Source: Flavobacteriaceae bacterium (GTDB taxonomy: Bacteria; Bacteroidota; Bacteroidia; Flavobacteriales; Flavobacteriaceae). Taken from it: a stretch of 53,041 nt of DNA. The stretch's first letter is position 1, and every line of letters begins with the position of its first letter. Location: assembly GCA_029268555.1 (NCBI GenBank), contig JAQWNN010000028.1, positions 1-53,041 on the forward strand. Direction: 5' to 3'. Shown piece after piece: positions 1 through 8,220 of the stretch. The notes under the pieces were generated by a model, which worked only from the letters and a program-made list of their open reading frames with translations, was not told the origin of the DNA and did no database searches. The translations under genes were made by a program, and so were the position numbers.

Positions 1-261
1 GCGAACGACTGAATAGTCACCTATCTTTGCTAAAGAGTCCTCGCCATTAAATTTTAAATCCTGAGGTACAGCAGAAATTACTGCTCCTGGGAAAATTTTA
101 CAATTTGCACCTATCCTTGCTCCATCCATAATAGTCACATTAGACCCAATCCACGTGTTTTTTCCAATTTTAACATTTTGATGTATCATGGTGAAAGGGT
201 CAATAGTAACGTTTGATCCTATTTTCGCATTAGGATGTATGTAGTTTAAGGAATTTAACAT
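1..261 (-). CDS. lpxA: UDP-N-acetylglucosamine acyltransferase LpxA, N-terminal part (cut by window edge)
   Basis: The minus strand from ATG 261 runs open to base 1 (87 codons) and is missing from the ORF track because it leaves the window. It begins MLNSLNYIHPNAKIGSNVTI and shows hexapeptide repeats of a left-handed beta-helix (IHPNAKIG, VKIGKNTWIG, ARIGANCKI), followed by the PQDLKF segment typical of LpxA. LpxA catalyses the first step of lipid A synthesis, acyl transfer from acyl-ACP to UDP-GlcNAc, in the cytoplasm. It follows lpxC-fabZ by 6 bases, the usual order lpxD-lpxC/fabZ-lpxA in Bacteroidota. The catalytic His region lies outside the window. Confidence 0.93.
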   Translation of the reverse strand, partial: MLNSLNYIHPNAKIGSNVTIDPFTMIHQNVKIGKNTWIGSNVTIMDGARIGANCKIFPGAVISAVPQDLKFNGEDSLAKIGDYSVVR

Positions 262-267
262 TTATTT

Positions 268-1671
268 TTAAGTATTTCGCCTAGAAATTTGGGCCATAAG
301 GTCACCTTGACTAACCAATTGATTATTAACAAAGGCATAACCTCTAACATTGCAAATTCCACGTCGTATTGGGGATAAAAGTTCAATTTTAAAAATCAAG
401 GTATCTCCAGGATAAACGGGTTTTTTAAATTTTACATTATCAATCTTCATAAAAAATGTGAGATAATTTTCAGGATCAGGTACTGTGCTTAAAACAAGAA
501 CACCACCAGCTTGCGCAATTGCCTCAATTTGGAGAACACCAGGCATAACTGGTGCACCTGGAAAATGTCCTTGGAAAAAAGATTCATTTACAGTAACATT
601 TTTTAATCCTACTACATGGTGATCAGAAAGTTCAAGTATTTTATCTACTAATAAAAAGGGAGGTCTATGGGGAAGCATATCCATAATTTGATTTACATCC
701 ATAATTGGCGGCTTGGATAAATCTATCGTGGGAGCAACGGATTTCCGTTGCTGTTTGATCATTAGTAAAATCTCTTTTGCAAAATCAGTATTAATTTTAT
801 GCCCAGGTCTAGTTGCAATTATTTTCCCCTGAATTGGCATACCCACTAAAGCCAAGTCTCCAATCAGATCTAATAACTTATGACGAGCTGCTTCGTTCGT
901 ATAGTTCAACTTAAGATTATCCAAAATACCATTTGGTTTTACTGAAATTTGATCTTTCCCAAAAATCTTTTTCAAACGTTTCATATTAGCATTTGCCAAA
1001 GGTTGATTAACATAAATAATTGCATTATTTAAATCTCCTCCTTTTATCAATCCATTATCGAGTAGGTCTTCCAATTCATGAAGAAAGCTGAATGTCCTCG
1101 CAGGAGCAATTTCCTTATGAAAATCTTTAATTGTTTTAAGAATGGCATTTTGAGTTCCGAGAACTTTAGTTTCAAAATCAATCAATACACTAAAGGATAT
1201 ATCATCCGAAGGAATTATTAAAATTTCACTACCTGTTTCATCATCAGTAAATTGAATAACTTCTTGAACTACAAATACTTCTTGACTTTCACTTTGTTGT
1301 ACAATTCCAGCCTTCAAAATAGCATCGCTAAATGGTTTTGAAGAACCATCCATTATTGGTATTTCAGCCCCATTAATTTCAATTTCACAATTGTTAATTG
1401 AAGAGGCAAAAAGTGCTGCCAAAAGATGTTCAGTAGTTTTTATAAATTCACCATCTTTCGTTAGAGTTGTTCCCCTATCAGTTCTTGAAACAAAATTAGA
1501 GAGTGCCGGGATTTCTATCTTTGGATTAAGATCTGTTCTAATGAATTTAATACCACTATTTTCAGGAGCAGGGTTTAAGGTAAGCACTATCTTTTCTCCT
1601 GAATGCAAGCCAATACCATTAATTTTGAATGACTTGGACAAGGTTTGTTGAGGTTTTAATTTTTTTATCAT
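268..1671 (-). CDS. lpxC/fabZ: Bifunctional UDP-3-O-acyl-N-acetylglucosamine deacetylase / 3-hydroxyacyl-ACP dehydratase (LpxC-FabZ fusion)
   Basis: 467 aa made of two enzymes. Residues 1 to about 310 are LpxC, the zinc deacetylase committing UDP-GlcNAc to lipid A; the zinc ligands are visible in TTEHLLAAL (around 80) and in RHKLLDLIGD (around 265). Residues from about 325 to the end are FabZ, with LPHRPPFLLVD, the catalytic His in GHFPG and Glu in IEAIAQAGG; FabZ dehydrates 3-hydroxyacyl-ACP in fatty acid elongation. The fusion is standard in Bacteroidota and couples the lipid A and fatty acid branches that compete for hydroxyacyl-ACP. The start ATG lies 1 base after the lpxD stop, so the genes are surely co-transcribed and probably translationally coupled. 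Confidence 0.96.
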   Translation of the reverse strand: MIKKLKPQQTLSKSFKINGIGLHSGEKIVLTLNPAPENSGIKFIRTDLNPKIEIPALSNFVSRTDRGTTLTKDGEFIKTTEHLLAALFASSINNCEIEINGAEIPIMDGSSKPFSDAILKAGIVQQSESQEVFVVQEVIQFTDDETGSEILIIPSDDISFSVLIDFETKVLGTQNAILKTIKDFHKEIAPARTFSFLHELEDLLDNGLIKGGDLNNAIIYVNQPLANANMKRLKKIFGKDQISVKPNGILDNLKLNYTNEAARHKLLDLIGDLALVGMPIQGKIIATRPGHKINTDFAKEILLMIKQQRKSVAPTIDLSKPPIMDVNQIMDMLPHRPPFLLVDKILELSDHHVVGLKNVTVNESFFQGHFPGAPVMPGVLQIEAIAQAGGVLVLSTVPDPENYLTFFMKIDNVKFKKPVYPGDTLIFKIELLSPIRRGICNVRGYAFVNNQLVSQGDLMAQISRRNT

Positions 1672-1672
1672 A

Positions 1673-2695
1673 CTATTTAATTTTTTCTAAACGTGATAGC
1701 CTAGTTTCAATTTTAGGTAAACTTTTAAATAAAACATACGATTTATAAAAGGATTTATAATCAATAGCTGGAGTACCTTGAACGGTACCTCCGTCTTCTA
1801 TATTACTAATAACACCCGTTTGGCCTTGAATATGTACGCCATTCCCTATTTTGAGATGACCTATAATACCTACCTGACCTCCAATAACACAATGAGAACC
1901 TATTTTTGAGGAACCAGCCACACCTGTTTGTGCAGCAATAACAGTGTGAGAACCTATTTCAACATTATGCGCAATCTGTATTAGGTTATCTAATTTAACT
2001 CCCTCACCAATTATTGTAGCACCCAATGTAGCTTTATCGATAGTCGTATTTGAACCAATCTCCACGTTATCCATGATTATAACTTTTCCTAAGTGAGGAA
2101 TTTTTAAGTAAACCTGACTTTTTTGTGGTACAAAACCAAAACCATCAGAGCCTATGACCACCCCAGGATGTAAAATACATTCTGATCCTATCTCGGAATT
2201 ATCAAGAATACTCACCCTTGGATTTAGTATAGTATTTTTTTTGATTTCAACTTTATTGCCAAGATAACAATGTGATTGAATCTGAACACCATCTTCTATC
2301 TTTGTGTTTGATCCAATAAAAACATAAGGCCCAATAAAAACCTTAGCACCAATTTGGACTGATGGATCAATAATTGCGGTAGGATGAATACCTTCTTTTT
2401 TGTCTTTAGTTTTTTCATTTGACCACTCAATCAATAGCTGGGCGAATGAATTATAAGCATCATGAACTCTAATTATCGTTGTAGATTCATATTCACTTAT
2501 CTCTATATTCTTTGATATAAGAACTGCGCTTGCTTTTGTTTTTTTAAGAAAAGGAAGGTACTTTTCATGGGCTATAAATGATATTGAGCCTTTTTCAGCA
2601 TCTTCAATTCTTGAAAGGCTTTGAATAATTACCTTATCATCACCAAATACTGAACCTTTAAGTTTTTTTGAAATTTCTAAGGCCGATAAATTCAT
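1673..2695 (-). CDS. lpxD: UDP-3-O-(3-hydroxyacyl)glucosamine N-acyltransferase LpxD
   Basis: 340 aa. It has an N-terminal uridine-binding domain of about 100 residues, then a run of hexapeptide repeats (VQIGAKVFIG, VEIGSNTTID, SKIGSHCVIG). The catalytic His is in QIAHNVEIG (around residue 240). A short C-terminal helix ends in LSRLEKIK. LpxD adds the N-linked hydroxyacyl chain in the third step of lipid A synthesis. It is the first lpx gene of the operon here, 17 bases downstream of the HD hydrolase gene, so all four may be one transcript. Confidence 0.96.
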   Translation of the reverse strand: MNLSALEISKKLKGSVFGDDKVIIQSLSRIEDAEKGSISFIAHEKYLPFLKKTKASAVLISKNIEISEYESTTIIRVHDAYNSFAQLLIEWSNEKTKDKKEGIHPTAIIDPSVQIGAKVFIGPYVFIGSNTKIEDGVQIQSHCYLGNKVEIKKNTILNPRVSILDNSEIGSECILHPGVVIGSDGFGFVPQKSQVYLKIPHLGKVIIMDNVEIGSNTTIDKATLGATIIGEGVKLDNLIQIAHNVEIGSHTVIAAQTGVAGSSKIGSHCVIGGQVGIIGHLKIGNGVHIQGQTGVISNIEDGGTVQGTPAIDYKSFYKSYVLFKSLPKIETRLSRLEKIK

Positions 2696-2712
2696 TCAGT
2701 AAAATTACATAA

Positions 2713-3942
2713 TTATAAAGAATTATTATCTTTTGGATAACATAAATAATACTTAGTGACAGGGGTTGAAAACTGCTTAAAATCGAGGTATGAGATTGCA
2801 TCAGCAATTGAAAAAACAGAATCCTTTTTATCAAATATTAAAATCCGAGATTCATCTGAAATATAAGTTTGATTTGAAATACTTCCACTAAATACATAAT
2901 ATTGACCAATATCATGATCATATTCATTAAATCTGTTTATAACTTTATCCATATCATCTTTAGTATAGGCATGCTCTCGTATCTTAATTTTGGGCAATTC
3001 ACGATTAAGTAATTTCCTAGATAATGAGCTCAAAACATGATCATGATGCTTCTCCCATAATTTAAGGAGCTGAATGATATCAGTATCATCCATACTTAAG
3101 TAGTGAATGAGTACTTTATTTTCTAGCTGATTAATAGTTTTCATTTTCGAAAGAGGATATAAAATATGATTTTTATTTAGCTGCTCCTTTCTTTGTTGAA
3201 CTAAATCTTGAAATCTTTGGATTATCTTCAATAAAATCATCTCAGCAGCTAAACTTGTCTTATGTAAATAAACTTGCCAATACATTAATCTTCTTGCAAG
3301 AAGAAATTTTTCGAGGGAGTGGATTCCTTTTGACTCAAAAACAAGTTTTTCATCTTTAACATACATAGTTGCCAGTATACGATTGGTATTTATATTACCC
3401 TCTGTAACACCAGTGTAAAAACTATCTCGTTTTAGATAATCGAGTCGGTCAACATCTATTTGACCAGAGATCAACTGGTTTATAAACTTTCTGGGGTATT
3501 GTCCAGTAAAAATCTGTTTTGCTAAATCAAGTTGTCCATCAAAACTTTCATTTAAGAGTTCAAATATTCTTAGTGAAATTGTTTCATGATGCACCCCTTT
3601 TAATAAAGCTTTTTCTGTAGCGTGAGATAATGGTCCATGACCTATATCATGTAATAGAGTTGCTATCTGAGCAGCTTCGCGTTCTTCAAGACTGATTTCG
3701 ATCCCTTTTGCAATTAAAACTTTAATAGCTTTTTGCATGACATGCATTGCTCCCAGTGCATGTTCAAAGCGAGTATGATTAGCTCCAGGATAAACTAAAC
3801 TTGATAAGCCCATCTGAGAGATTCTTCTCAGGCGTTGAAAATAGGGATGATTAATAAGTTGTAAAATCAATTCTGTTTCTATGACAATAAAACCATAAAT
3901 TGGGTCGTTAAATAATGTACTTTTTCGGTTTGCCAAAATCAC
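2713..3942 (-). CDS. HD-domain phosphohydrolase (dGTPase/SAMHD1-like family)
   Basis: About 409 aa. The HD metal site is complete: TRFEHALGAMHV (first His), LLHDIGHGPLSH (His-Asp pair) and DVDRLDYLKRDS (last Asp). Such proteins hydrolyse nucleotide phosphates, but the substrate of this branch is not shown by sequence. The ORF track starts at a TTG (3981), which overlaps porX and gives an unlikely leader MIQFICYICCLHS. A TATATTTG promoter element lies inside that leader, so I place the start at GTG 3942 (VILANRKSTLFND); TTG 3936 is also possible. The family-like N-terminus FNDPIYGFI follows directly. It is divergent from porX and upstream of lpxD by 17 bases. Confidence 0.85.
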   Translation of the reverse strand: MILANRKSTLFNDPIYGFIVIETELILQLINHPYFQRLRRISQMGLSSLVYPGANHTRFEHALGAMHVMQKAIKVLIAKGIEISLEEREAAQIATLLHDIGHGPLSHATEKALLKGVHHETISLRIFELLNESFDGQLDLAKQIFTGQYPRKFINQLISGQIDVDRLDYLKRDSFYTGVTEGNINTNRILATMYVKDEKLVFESKGIHSLEKFLLARRLMYWQVYLHKTSLAAEMILLKIIQRFQDLVQQRKEQLNKNHILYPLSKMKTINQLENKVLIHYLSMDDTDIIQLLKLWEKHHDHVLSSLSRKLLNRELPKIKIREHAYTKDDMDKVINRFNEYDHDIGQYYVFSGSISNQTYISDESRILIFDKKDSVFSIADAISYLDFKQFSTPVTKYYLCYPKDNNSL

Positions 3943-3955
3943 TGAATGTAAGCAA

Positions 3956-3963
3956 CAAATATA
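3956..3963 (-). promoter_or_regulatory. Promoter -7 element TATATTTG for the HD hydrolase-lpx operon
   Basis: The minus strand reads TATATTTG, an exact match to the Bacteroidota -7 consensus TAnnTTTG, with a TTTTG upstream as a possible -33 element. Transcription would begin near 3949, just before the GTG at 3942. It overlaps the region directly upstream of the porX ATG (3968). Confidence 0.6.
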
Positions 3964-3967
3964 ACAA

Positions 3968-5518
3968 ATGAATTGGATCAAAATTTTATGGGTAGATGAT
4001 GAAATTGAGATGCTTAAGCCCCACTTTTTATTCTTGAAGGAAAGAAGTTACGATACTACACCTTGCACCAATGGATTAGATGCTATAAGCCTAATAGAAA
4101 GTAATGATTTTGATATTGTTTTACTTGATGAAAATATGCCTGGATTGAATGGTTTAGAGACCTTAGATCAAATAAAAAATAGAAAACCCGACTTACCAGT
4201 GGTAATGATTACTAAAAACGAAGAGGAGCAAATAATGGACAAAGCAATAGGTGCAAAAATTTCTGATTATTTAATCAAACCTGTGAATCCAAATCAAATT
4301 TTATCATCCCTCAAAAAAATTCTTGATCATAAGAGTCTGATTGCTAATAAGATAATGTATAATTATCAAAAACAATTTAGAGAAATATCACAATCACTGA
4401 TTGATTTAAAAAATCATAATGAATGGGTTGAGTATTTTAAAAAACTCATGTATTGGGAGTTAGAACTTCAAAGCCTAGAAGACCTGAGTATGTTTGAGAC
4501 TTTTGAAACACAAAAGCAAGAAGCCAATATTCAATTTGCAAAATTCATTGAAAACAATTATCAAGATTGGATTGAAAGAAATAGTGGTCCAATACTTTCA
4601 CACCAAGCTTTTGAAAAGTTAGTAGTTCCAGAACTTAAAGAACACAAGCCGAGCTTATTAATTATGATTGATAATTTACGATTTGATCAATGGAAAACCA
4701 TACTCCCTGAAATAAAAGATTATTGTAGAATAGAAAGTGAAAACAATTATTTCAGTATTTTACCTACAACAACTCAATATTCAAGAAATGCATTTTTCGC
4801 TGGACTAACTCCTCTTGAGATTAGCAAAACTTATACTCAATGGTGGAAAAATGACATGGATGAAGGAGGAAAAAATCAGTATGAGTTTGATTTTTTAAAA
4901 GAGCAATGTGAACGTTTGGGATTTAATCGCCCTTTAAGCTATCACAAAATTACGCAGTTAAATAAGAGTCAGCAGCTAATTAAAAACTTGCAAAATCATG
5001 CCCATGAGGGACTCACCACGATAGTTTATAATTTTGTCGATATGATATCTCATGCTAAAACTGAAATGGAAGTTATAAAAGAATTGGCCCCTAACAATAA
5101 GGCTTATCGCTCATTGACTGCAAGTTGGTTTAAAAACAGTCCTTTGAAAGATATAATTAAAAAGGCTTCAAGTATTGGATTTCAAATTCTATTAACCACA
5201 GATCATGGAACGATCAATGTTAGATATCCAAGCGAAGTAATTGGAGATAAGGAAACCAGTATAAATTTACGCTACAAGTCAGGGAAGAGTTTAACCTATG
5301 AAACAAAAGATGTAATTTCATGTAAATCTCCAGAAACCTTTAAGTTACCATCTTTTTATGGACTCAATAGTAGCTATATTTTTGCAAAGAGCGACTCCTA
5401 CTTTGTGTATAAAAATAATTTTAACCACTACGCTAAATTATTCAATAACACTTTTCAGCACGGTGGCGTATCTTTAGAAGAAATGATTATCCCATTTGTT
5501 GTATTAAAGCCACGATAA
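3968..5518 (+). CDS. porX: PorX: two-component response regulator with alkaline-phosphatase-like (PglZ) effector domain
   Basis: 516 aa. Residues 1-125 form a CheY-like receiver with the acidic pair in WVDDE, the phosphorylated Asp in LLDENMPG (around 53) and the Lys in YLIKPVNP. A helical linker follows, then a PglZ/alkaline phosphatase superfamily domain (about 160-516) with metal-site segments IDNLRFDQW, TTTQYSRNAFF, VDMISHA and TTDHGT. PorX is the response regulator controlling the type IX secretion system and gliding in Bacteroidota; its effector domain is a zinc phosphodiesterase. No PorY kinase or T9SS structural gene is in this window, which is normal because porX is usually unlinked. 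tsaE follows within 15 bases, a common flavobacterial arrangement. Confidence 0.95.
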   Translation: MNWIKILWVDDEIEMLKPHFLFLKERSYDTTPCTNGLDAISLIESNDFDIVLLDENMPGLNGLETLDQIKNRKPDLPVVMITKNEEEQIMDKAIGAKISDYLIKPVNPNQILSSLKKILDHKSLIANKIMYNYQKQFREISQSLIDLKNHNEWVEYFKKLMYWELELQSLEDLSMFETFETQKQEANIQFAKFIENNYQDWIERNSGPILSHQAFEKLVVPELKEHKPSLLIMIDNLRFDQWKTILPEIKDYCRIESENNYFSILPTTTQYSRNAFFAGLTPLEISKTYTQWWKNDMDEGGKNQYEFDFLKEQCERLGFNRPLSYHKITQLNKSQQLIKNLQNHAHEGLTTIVYNFVDMISHAKTEMEVIKELAPNNKAYRSLTASWFKNSPLKDIIKKASSIGFQILLTTDHGTINVRYPSEVIGDKETSINLRYKSGKSLTYETKDVISCKSPETFKLPSFYGLNSSYIFAKSDSYFVYKNNFNHYAKLFNNTFQHGGVSLEEMIIPFVVLKPR

Positions 5519-5521
5519 TCT

Positions 5522-5529
5522 TACTTTTG
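5522..5529 (+). promoter_or_regulatory. Promoter -7 element TACTTTTG directly before tsaE
   Basis: TACTTTTG matches TAnnTTTG and lies immediately after the porX stop. The tsaE ATG is only 3 bases beyond it, so a transcript from here would be essentially leaderless. It also argues that the TTG at 5527 in the ORF track is not the start. Confidence 0.4.
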
Positions 5530-5532
5530 AAG

Positions 5533-5952
5533 ATGCAACTAAGCTTCAAATTGGACGAAATAAAGGTAGCTGCCAAATATCTTTTAGATCATTCTAATAC
5601 TTCAATCATACGAATTGATGGAGAGATGGGAGCTGGCAAAACAACACTTATAGCTGAAGCTATTAAATTACTGGGAATAAAAGAAGCTATAAACAGCCCA
5701 ACGTTTTCACTAGTAAATTCTTACAAAAAAAATGACAAAATATTTTTTCATTTTGACTTTTACCGCCTAAATCATCCAGATGAAGCATTAGATTTTGGTT
5801 TAGAAGAATATTTGGACTCTGGCAATTTATGTTTTTTAGAATGGGCGGAAAGAATAATTCCAAATCTACCATTGAAATACGATCATTTTTTAATAAAAAA
5901 TCAAAATAATGGAGCTAGAATTATAGAAAAAATAGAGATTAATAAAAGTTAA
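5533..5952 (+). CDS. tsaE: tRNA threonylcarbamoyladenosine biosynthesis ATPase TsaE
   Basis: 139 aa from ATG 5533; the ORF track begins at a TTG two codons earlier, inside the promoter-like TACTTTTG. It shows the Walker A motif GEMGAGKTT (around 36), the NSPTFSLVNSY segment that is highly conserved in TsaE, and FHFDFYRL and LEWAERI near the C-terminus. TsaE is the ATPase partner of TsaB-TsaD that makes t6A at position 37 of ANN-decoding tRNAs. A TsaC/YciO-type protein is encoded at 9191-9808. The length is normal. Confidence 0.93.
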   Translation: MQLSFKLDEIKVAAKYLLDHSNTSIIRIDGEMGAGKTTLIAEAIKLLGIKEAINSPTFSLVNSYKKNDKIFFHFDFYRLNHPDEALDFGLEEYLDSGNLCFLEWAERIIPNLPLKYDHFLIKNQNNGARIIEKIEINKS

Positions 5953-5955
5953 TAC

Positions 5956-6318
5956 ATGAAGATTCTTTATCGATTAGGATTTTACTTTGGTGGCTTTTCT
6001 ATAGGCTTGATTTTCTTAGCTTTTATTTTAAATGGAAAAAAAACAAGTTGCAATTATACTCCAAATGCAAGAGTGATAGACAATTTACTTCAAAAAGAAA
6101 TTATGATCTCTGAAGACGTTAAAAGAAACAAACCCCAACTTTCCACAAATAAAATTAAAGAACTTATCAGAAATGGTAAAGTAAATTTTTATAAGAGCGA
6201 TACAAAAAGAGATTCATGCAGGTTATATCACATTGAGATTGAAACAAGTAAATCTGAATTTTTTGAAGTTCTTAATTGCTCCAGAACTTTAAATGTTATT
6301 TCATTTAATTTACCCTAG
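5956..6318 (+). CDS. Small membrane-anchored protein, DUF4258-like
   Basis: 120 aa. An N-terminal hydrophobic segment (LGFYFGGFSIGLIFLAFIL, residues 6-25) is followed by a soluble part with STNKIKELIRNGKVNFYKS and a C-terminal beta-rich stretch. The layout (one anchor, then a small alpha/beta domain) resembles the DUF4258 proteins found beside porX and tsaE in flavobacteria; that assignment is from memory of the family and is not proven here. It begins 3 bases after tsaE and overlaps the end of the convergent proline dehydrogenase gene by 9 bases. Function unknown. Confidence 0.75.
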   Translation: MKILYRLGFYFGGFSIGLIFLAFILNGKKTSCNYTPNARVIDNLLQKEIMISEDVKRNKPQLSTNKIKELIRNGKVNFYKSDTKRDSCRLYHIEIETSKSEFFEVLNCSRTLNVISFNLP

Positions 6319-7479
6319 CTTTCCTCTGCGTACTAATTCCTTTTTAATTAAATTCAATTCTCTTGGGGTTTGTCCCTTAACAGATGTATTCTCCTCTGCT
6401 CTTCTTATCAAGTAAGGAACAACTTCTTTTATTGGACCGTAGGGGACATATTTAATAACCTGATAACCAGCAGCAGCCAAATTAAAAGAAATATGATCTG
6501 CCATACCATATAGCTGTGAAAACCAAATTCTTGAATGATTGACTGGAATTTGTTTTTTGTTCATCCAATCAATTACCCTTAATGTACTTTCTTCATTATG
6601 TGAACCTAAAAATAATTCGCACTGATTTAGTTTTGATAAAATCAAGTCTAATCCTGCATTAAAATTTTTATCTGTAGCTTTTTTTGAATTACAAATCGGA
6701 GATGAATAGCCCATTTTAACAGCTTTTTCATTTTCTTTTTCTAGATAGGCTCCTCTCACAAGCTTGATTCCAATTTGAAAACCTTCTTTTTTTGATTTAT
6801 GAATTATTTTTTTTAAATAAGATAAACGATCTTTTCGATACATCTGAATTGTGTTAAAAATGATTGGTTGTTTACCAATATTATACCTTTGCATTAGCTC
6901 TAATGCAACTTCATCTATCGCATCTTGTAACCATGACTCTTCAGCATCTATCAAAAGACGAACATTTACTTTTATTGCAAATTCACAACATTGGGTAATT
7001 CTTTCAATAGCACGAGACCAAGCGGATAAATCTTCTCCAATTAATTTTTCACCTCTAGTTTTCTTTTCAAAGAGTTCTACAGGGCCAAAAGCTGTTGACT
7101 TAAATACAGCAAAAGGGAGCGAATCATTTAGTTTTGAAATGGTTAGAGTTTCTAAAACTCTTTTTAGACTCTCATCCATACCCCTCTCAGTTTTTTGACC
7201 TTCTGAAGCATAATGCAGATATGAATTTACATTTAACTTTGACAAAGAGTTTACTTTTTTGAGTGAATCTTTTTGATTGTCAGCTGCGCAAAATTGATAA
7301 AAAACAGTATGCCTAAATAAACTGTCAAAGGGCAGCCCTAAACGGATTACAAGAAGAGCAAGCTTACCGCCAATATAAACAAGAAACTGTTTTGAAAATA
7401 TTTTAAAAAGAAAATAGGCTTTGTAAAGTTCTCTATCTGTTCTAAGAGAATAAGCTGTTTTTGTATCATCAAATCTCAC
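6310..7479 (-). CDS. Proline dehydrogenase (FAD-dependent)
   Basis: 389 aa from a GTG start. It is a TIM-barrel proline dehydrogenase with the conserved blocks LIDAEESWLQDAID, NTIQMYRKDRLSYL, GIKLVRGAYLEKE, LFLGSHNEES, and near the end YQVIKYVPYGPIKEVVPYLIRRAEEN, which holds the paired Arg that bind the proline carboxylate. It oxidises proline to pyrroline-5-carboxylate. It is a stand-alone (non-PutA) enzyme; no P5C dehydrogenase gene is in the window. The GTG start is supported by the usual flavobacterial N-terminus (FDDTKTAYSLRTDREL) beginning there. Confidence 0.94.
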   Translation of the reverse strand: MRFDDTKTAYSLRTDRELYKAYFLFKIFSKQFLVYIGGKLALLVIRLGLPFDSLFRHTVFYQFCAADNQKDSLKKVNSLSKLNVNSYLHYASEGQKTERGMDESLKRVLETLTISKLNDSLPFAVFKSTAFGPVELFEKKTRGEKLIGEDLSAWSRAIERITQCCEFAIKVNVRLLIDAEESWLQDAIDEVALELMQRYNIGKQPIIFNTIQMYRKDRLSYLKKIIHKSKKEGFQIGIKLVRGAYLEKENEKAVKMGYSSPICNSKKATDKNFNAGLDLILSKLNQCELFLGSHNEESTLRVIDWMNKKQIPVNHSRIWFSQLYGMADHISFNLAAAGYQVIKYVPYGPIKEVVPYLIRRAEENTSVKGQTPRELNLIKKELVRRGKLG

Positions 7480-7506
7480 CGGCGATTAATTTTAAAACAA
7501 ATTTAT

Positions 7507-8148
7507 TTAGTTTTTATTTTCTAATAATGGCACAAAGCGAAAGCGTCCAAATTTTTCCTTATCAAACAAGTTAGGACCTGTTTTAGTAAAGCGCATCATA
7601 AACTGATCTTTCTCTCCAAGGGGAATTATTAACTTACCACCTATTTTTAATTGATTTAATAAAACCCTAGGGACTTCTGGTGCAGCTGCTGTAACAACGA
7701 TACGATCAAATGGTGCAGCTTTCTCGTAGCCTAAATAACCATCTCCAAAAAGGTGTTTTTTTGGACGTAATCCCATTTTTTGGAATAGAAGTTGAGTTTT
7801 TTTAAATAATATCTGCTGACGTTCAACAGTATAAACTTGTGAAGTAATTCCTAGTAATATAGCTGTTTGATAGCCTGATCCTGTTCCAATTTCAAGCACT
7901 TTATCAAATTTACTCAACTGTAATAATTCAGATTGATATGCTACGGTATAAGGCTGAGATATTGTTTGATCTGCAGCAATTGGGTAGGCATTGTCTTCGT
8001 ATGCAAAATTTATCAACCCAGGATCCATAAAAAAATGACGAGGTACAGAGCCCATTACTTCTAACACTTTGGTGTCTATAATCCCTTTATCCTTTAACAA
8101 TTCAATTAATTGTTTTCTTAAACCTTGATATTTTATAGTGTCTTGCAT
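7507..8148 (-). CDS. pcm: Protein-L-isoaspartate(D-aspartate) O-methyltransferase
   Basis: About 213 aa starting MQDTIKYQGLR at ATG 8148; the track uses a TTG three codons upstream. SAM-binding motif I is VLEIGTGSGYQTAIL (around 78), preceded by the PCMT-specific QTISQPYTVAYQ. Later blocks are APFDRIVVTAAAPEVP and GGKLIIPLG. The enzyme repairs damaged isoaspartyl residues in proteins. It lies 27 bases upstream of the proline dehydrogenase gene on the same strand, probably a two-gene unit. Confidence 0.93.
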   Translation of the reverse strand: MQDTIKYQGLRKQLIELLKDKGIIDTKVLEVMGSVPRHFFMDPGLINFAYEDNAYPIAADQTISQPYTVAYQSELLQLSKFDKVLEIGTGSGYQTAILLGITSQVYTVERQQILFKKTQLLFQKMGLRPKKHLFGDGYLGYEKAAPFDRIVVTAAAPEVPRVLLNQLKIGGKLIIPLGEKDQFMMRFTKTGPNLFDKEKFGRFRFVPLLENKN

Positions 8149-8196
8149 CAGCCTCAAAAATAGTTTAGTTTAATTAATTTATCATGAATTTGATTG

Positions 8197-8204
8197 TACT
8201 TTTG
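8197..8204 (+). promoter_or_regulatory. Promoter -7 element TACTTTTG for the Gfo/Idh/MocA gene
   Basis: An exact TAnnTTTG match 16 bases before the ATG at 8221, in the 72-base gap between divergent genes. I see no convincing -33 TTG at the expected distance. Confidence 0.5.
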
Positions 8205-8220
8205 AATAAATATAATTACT

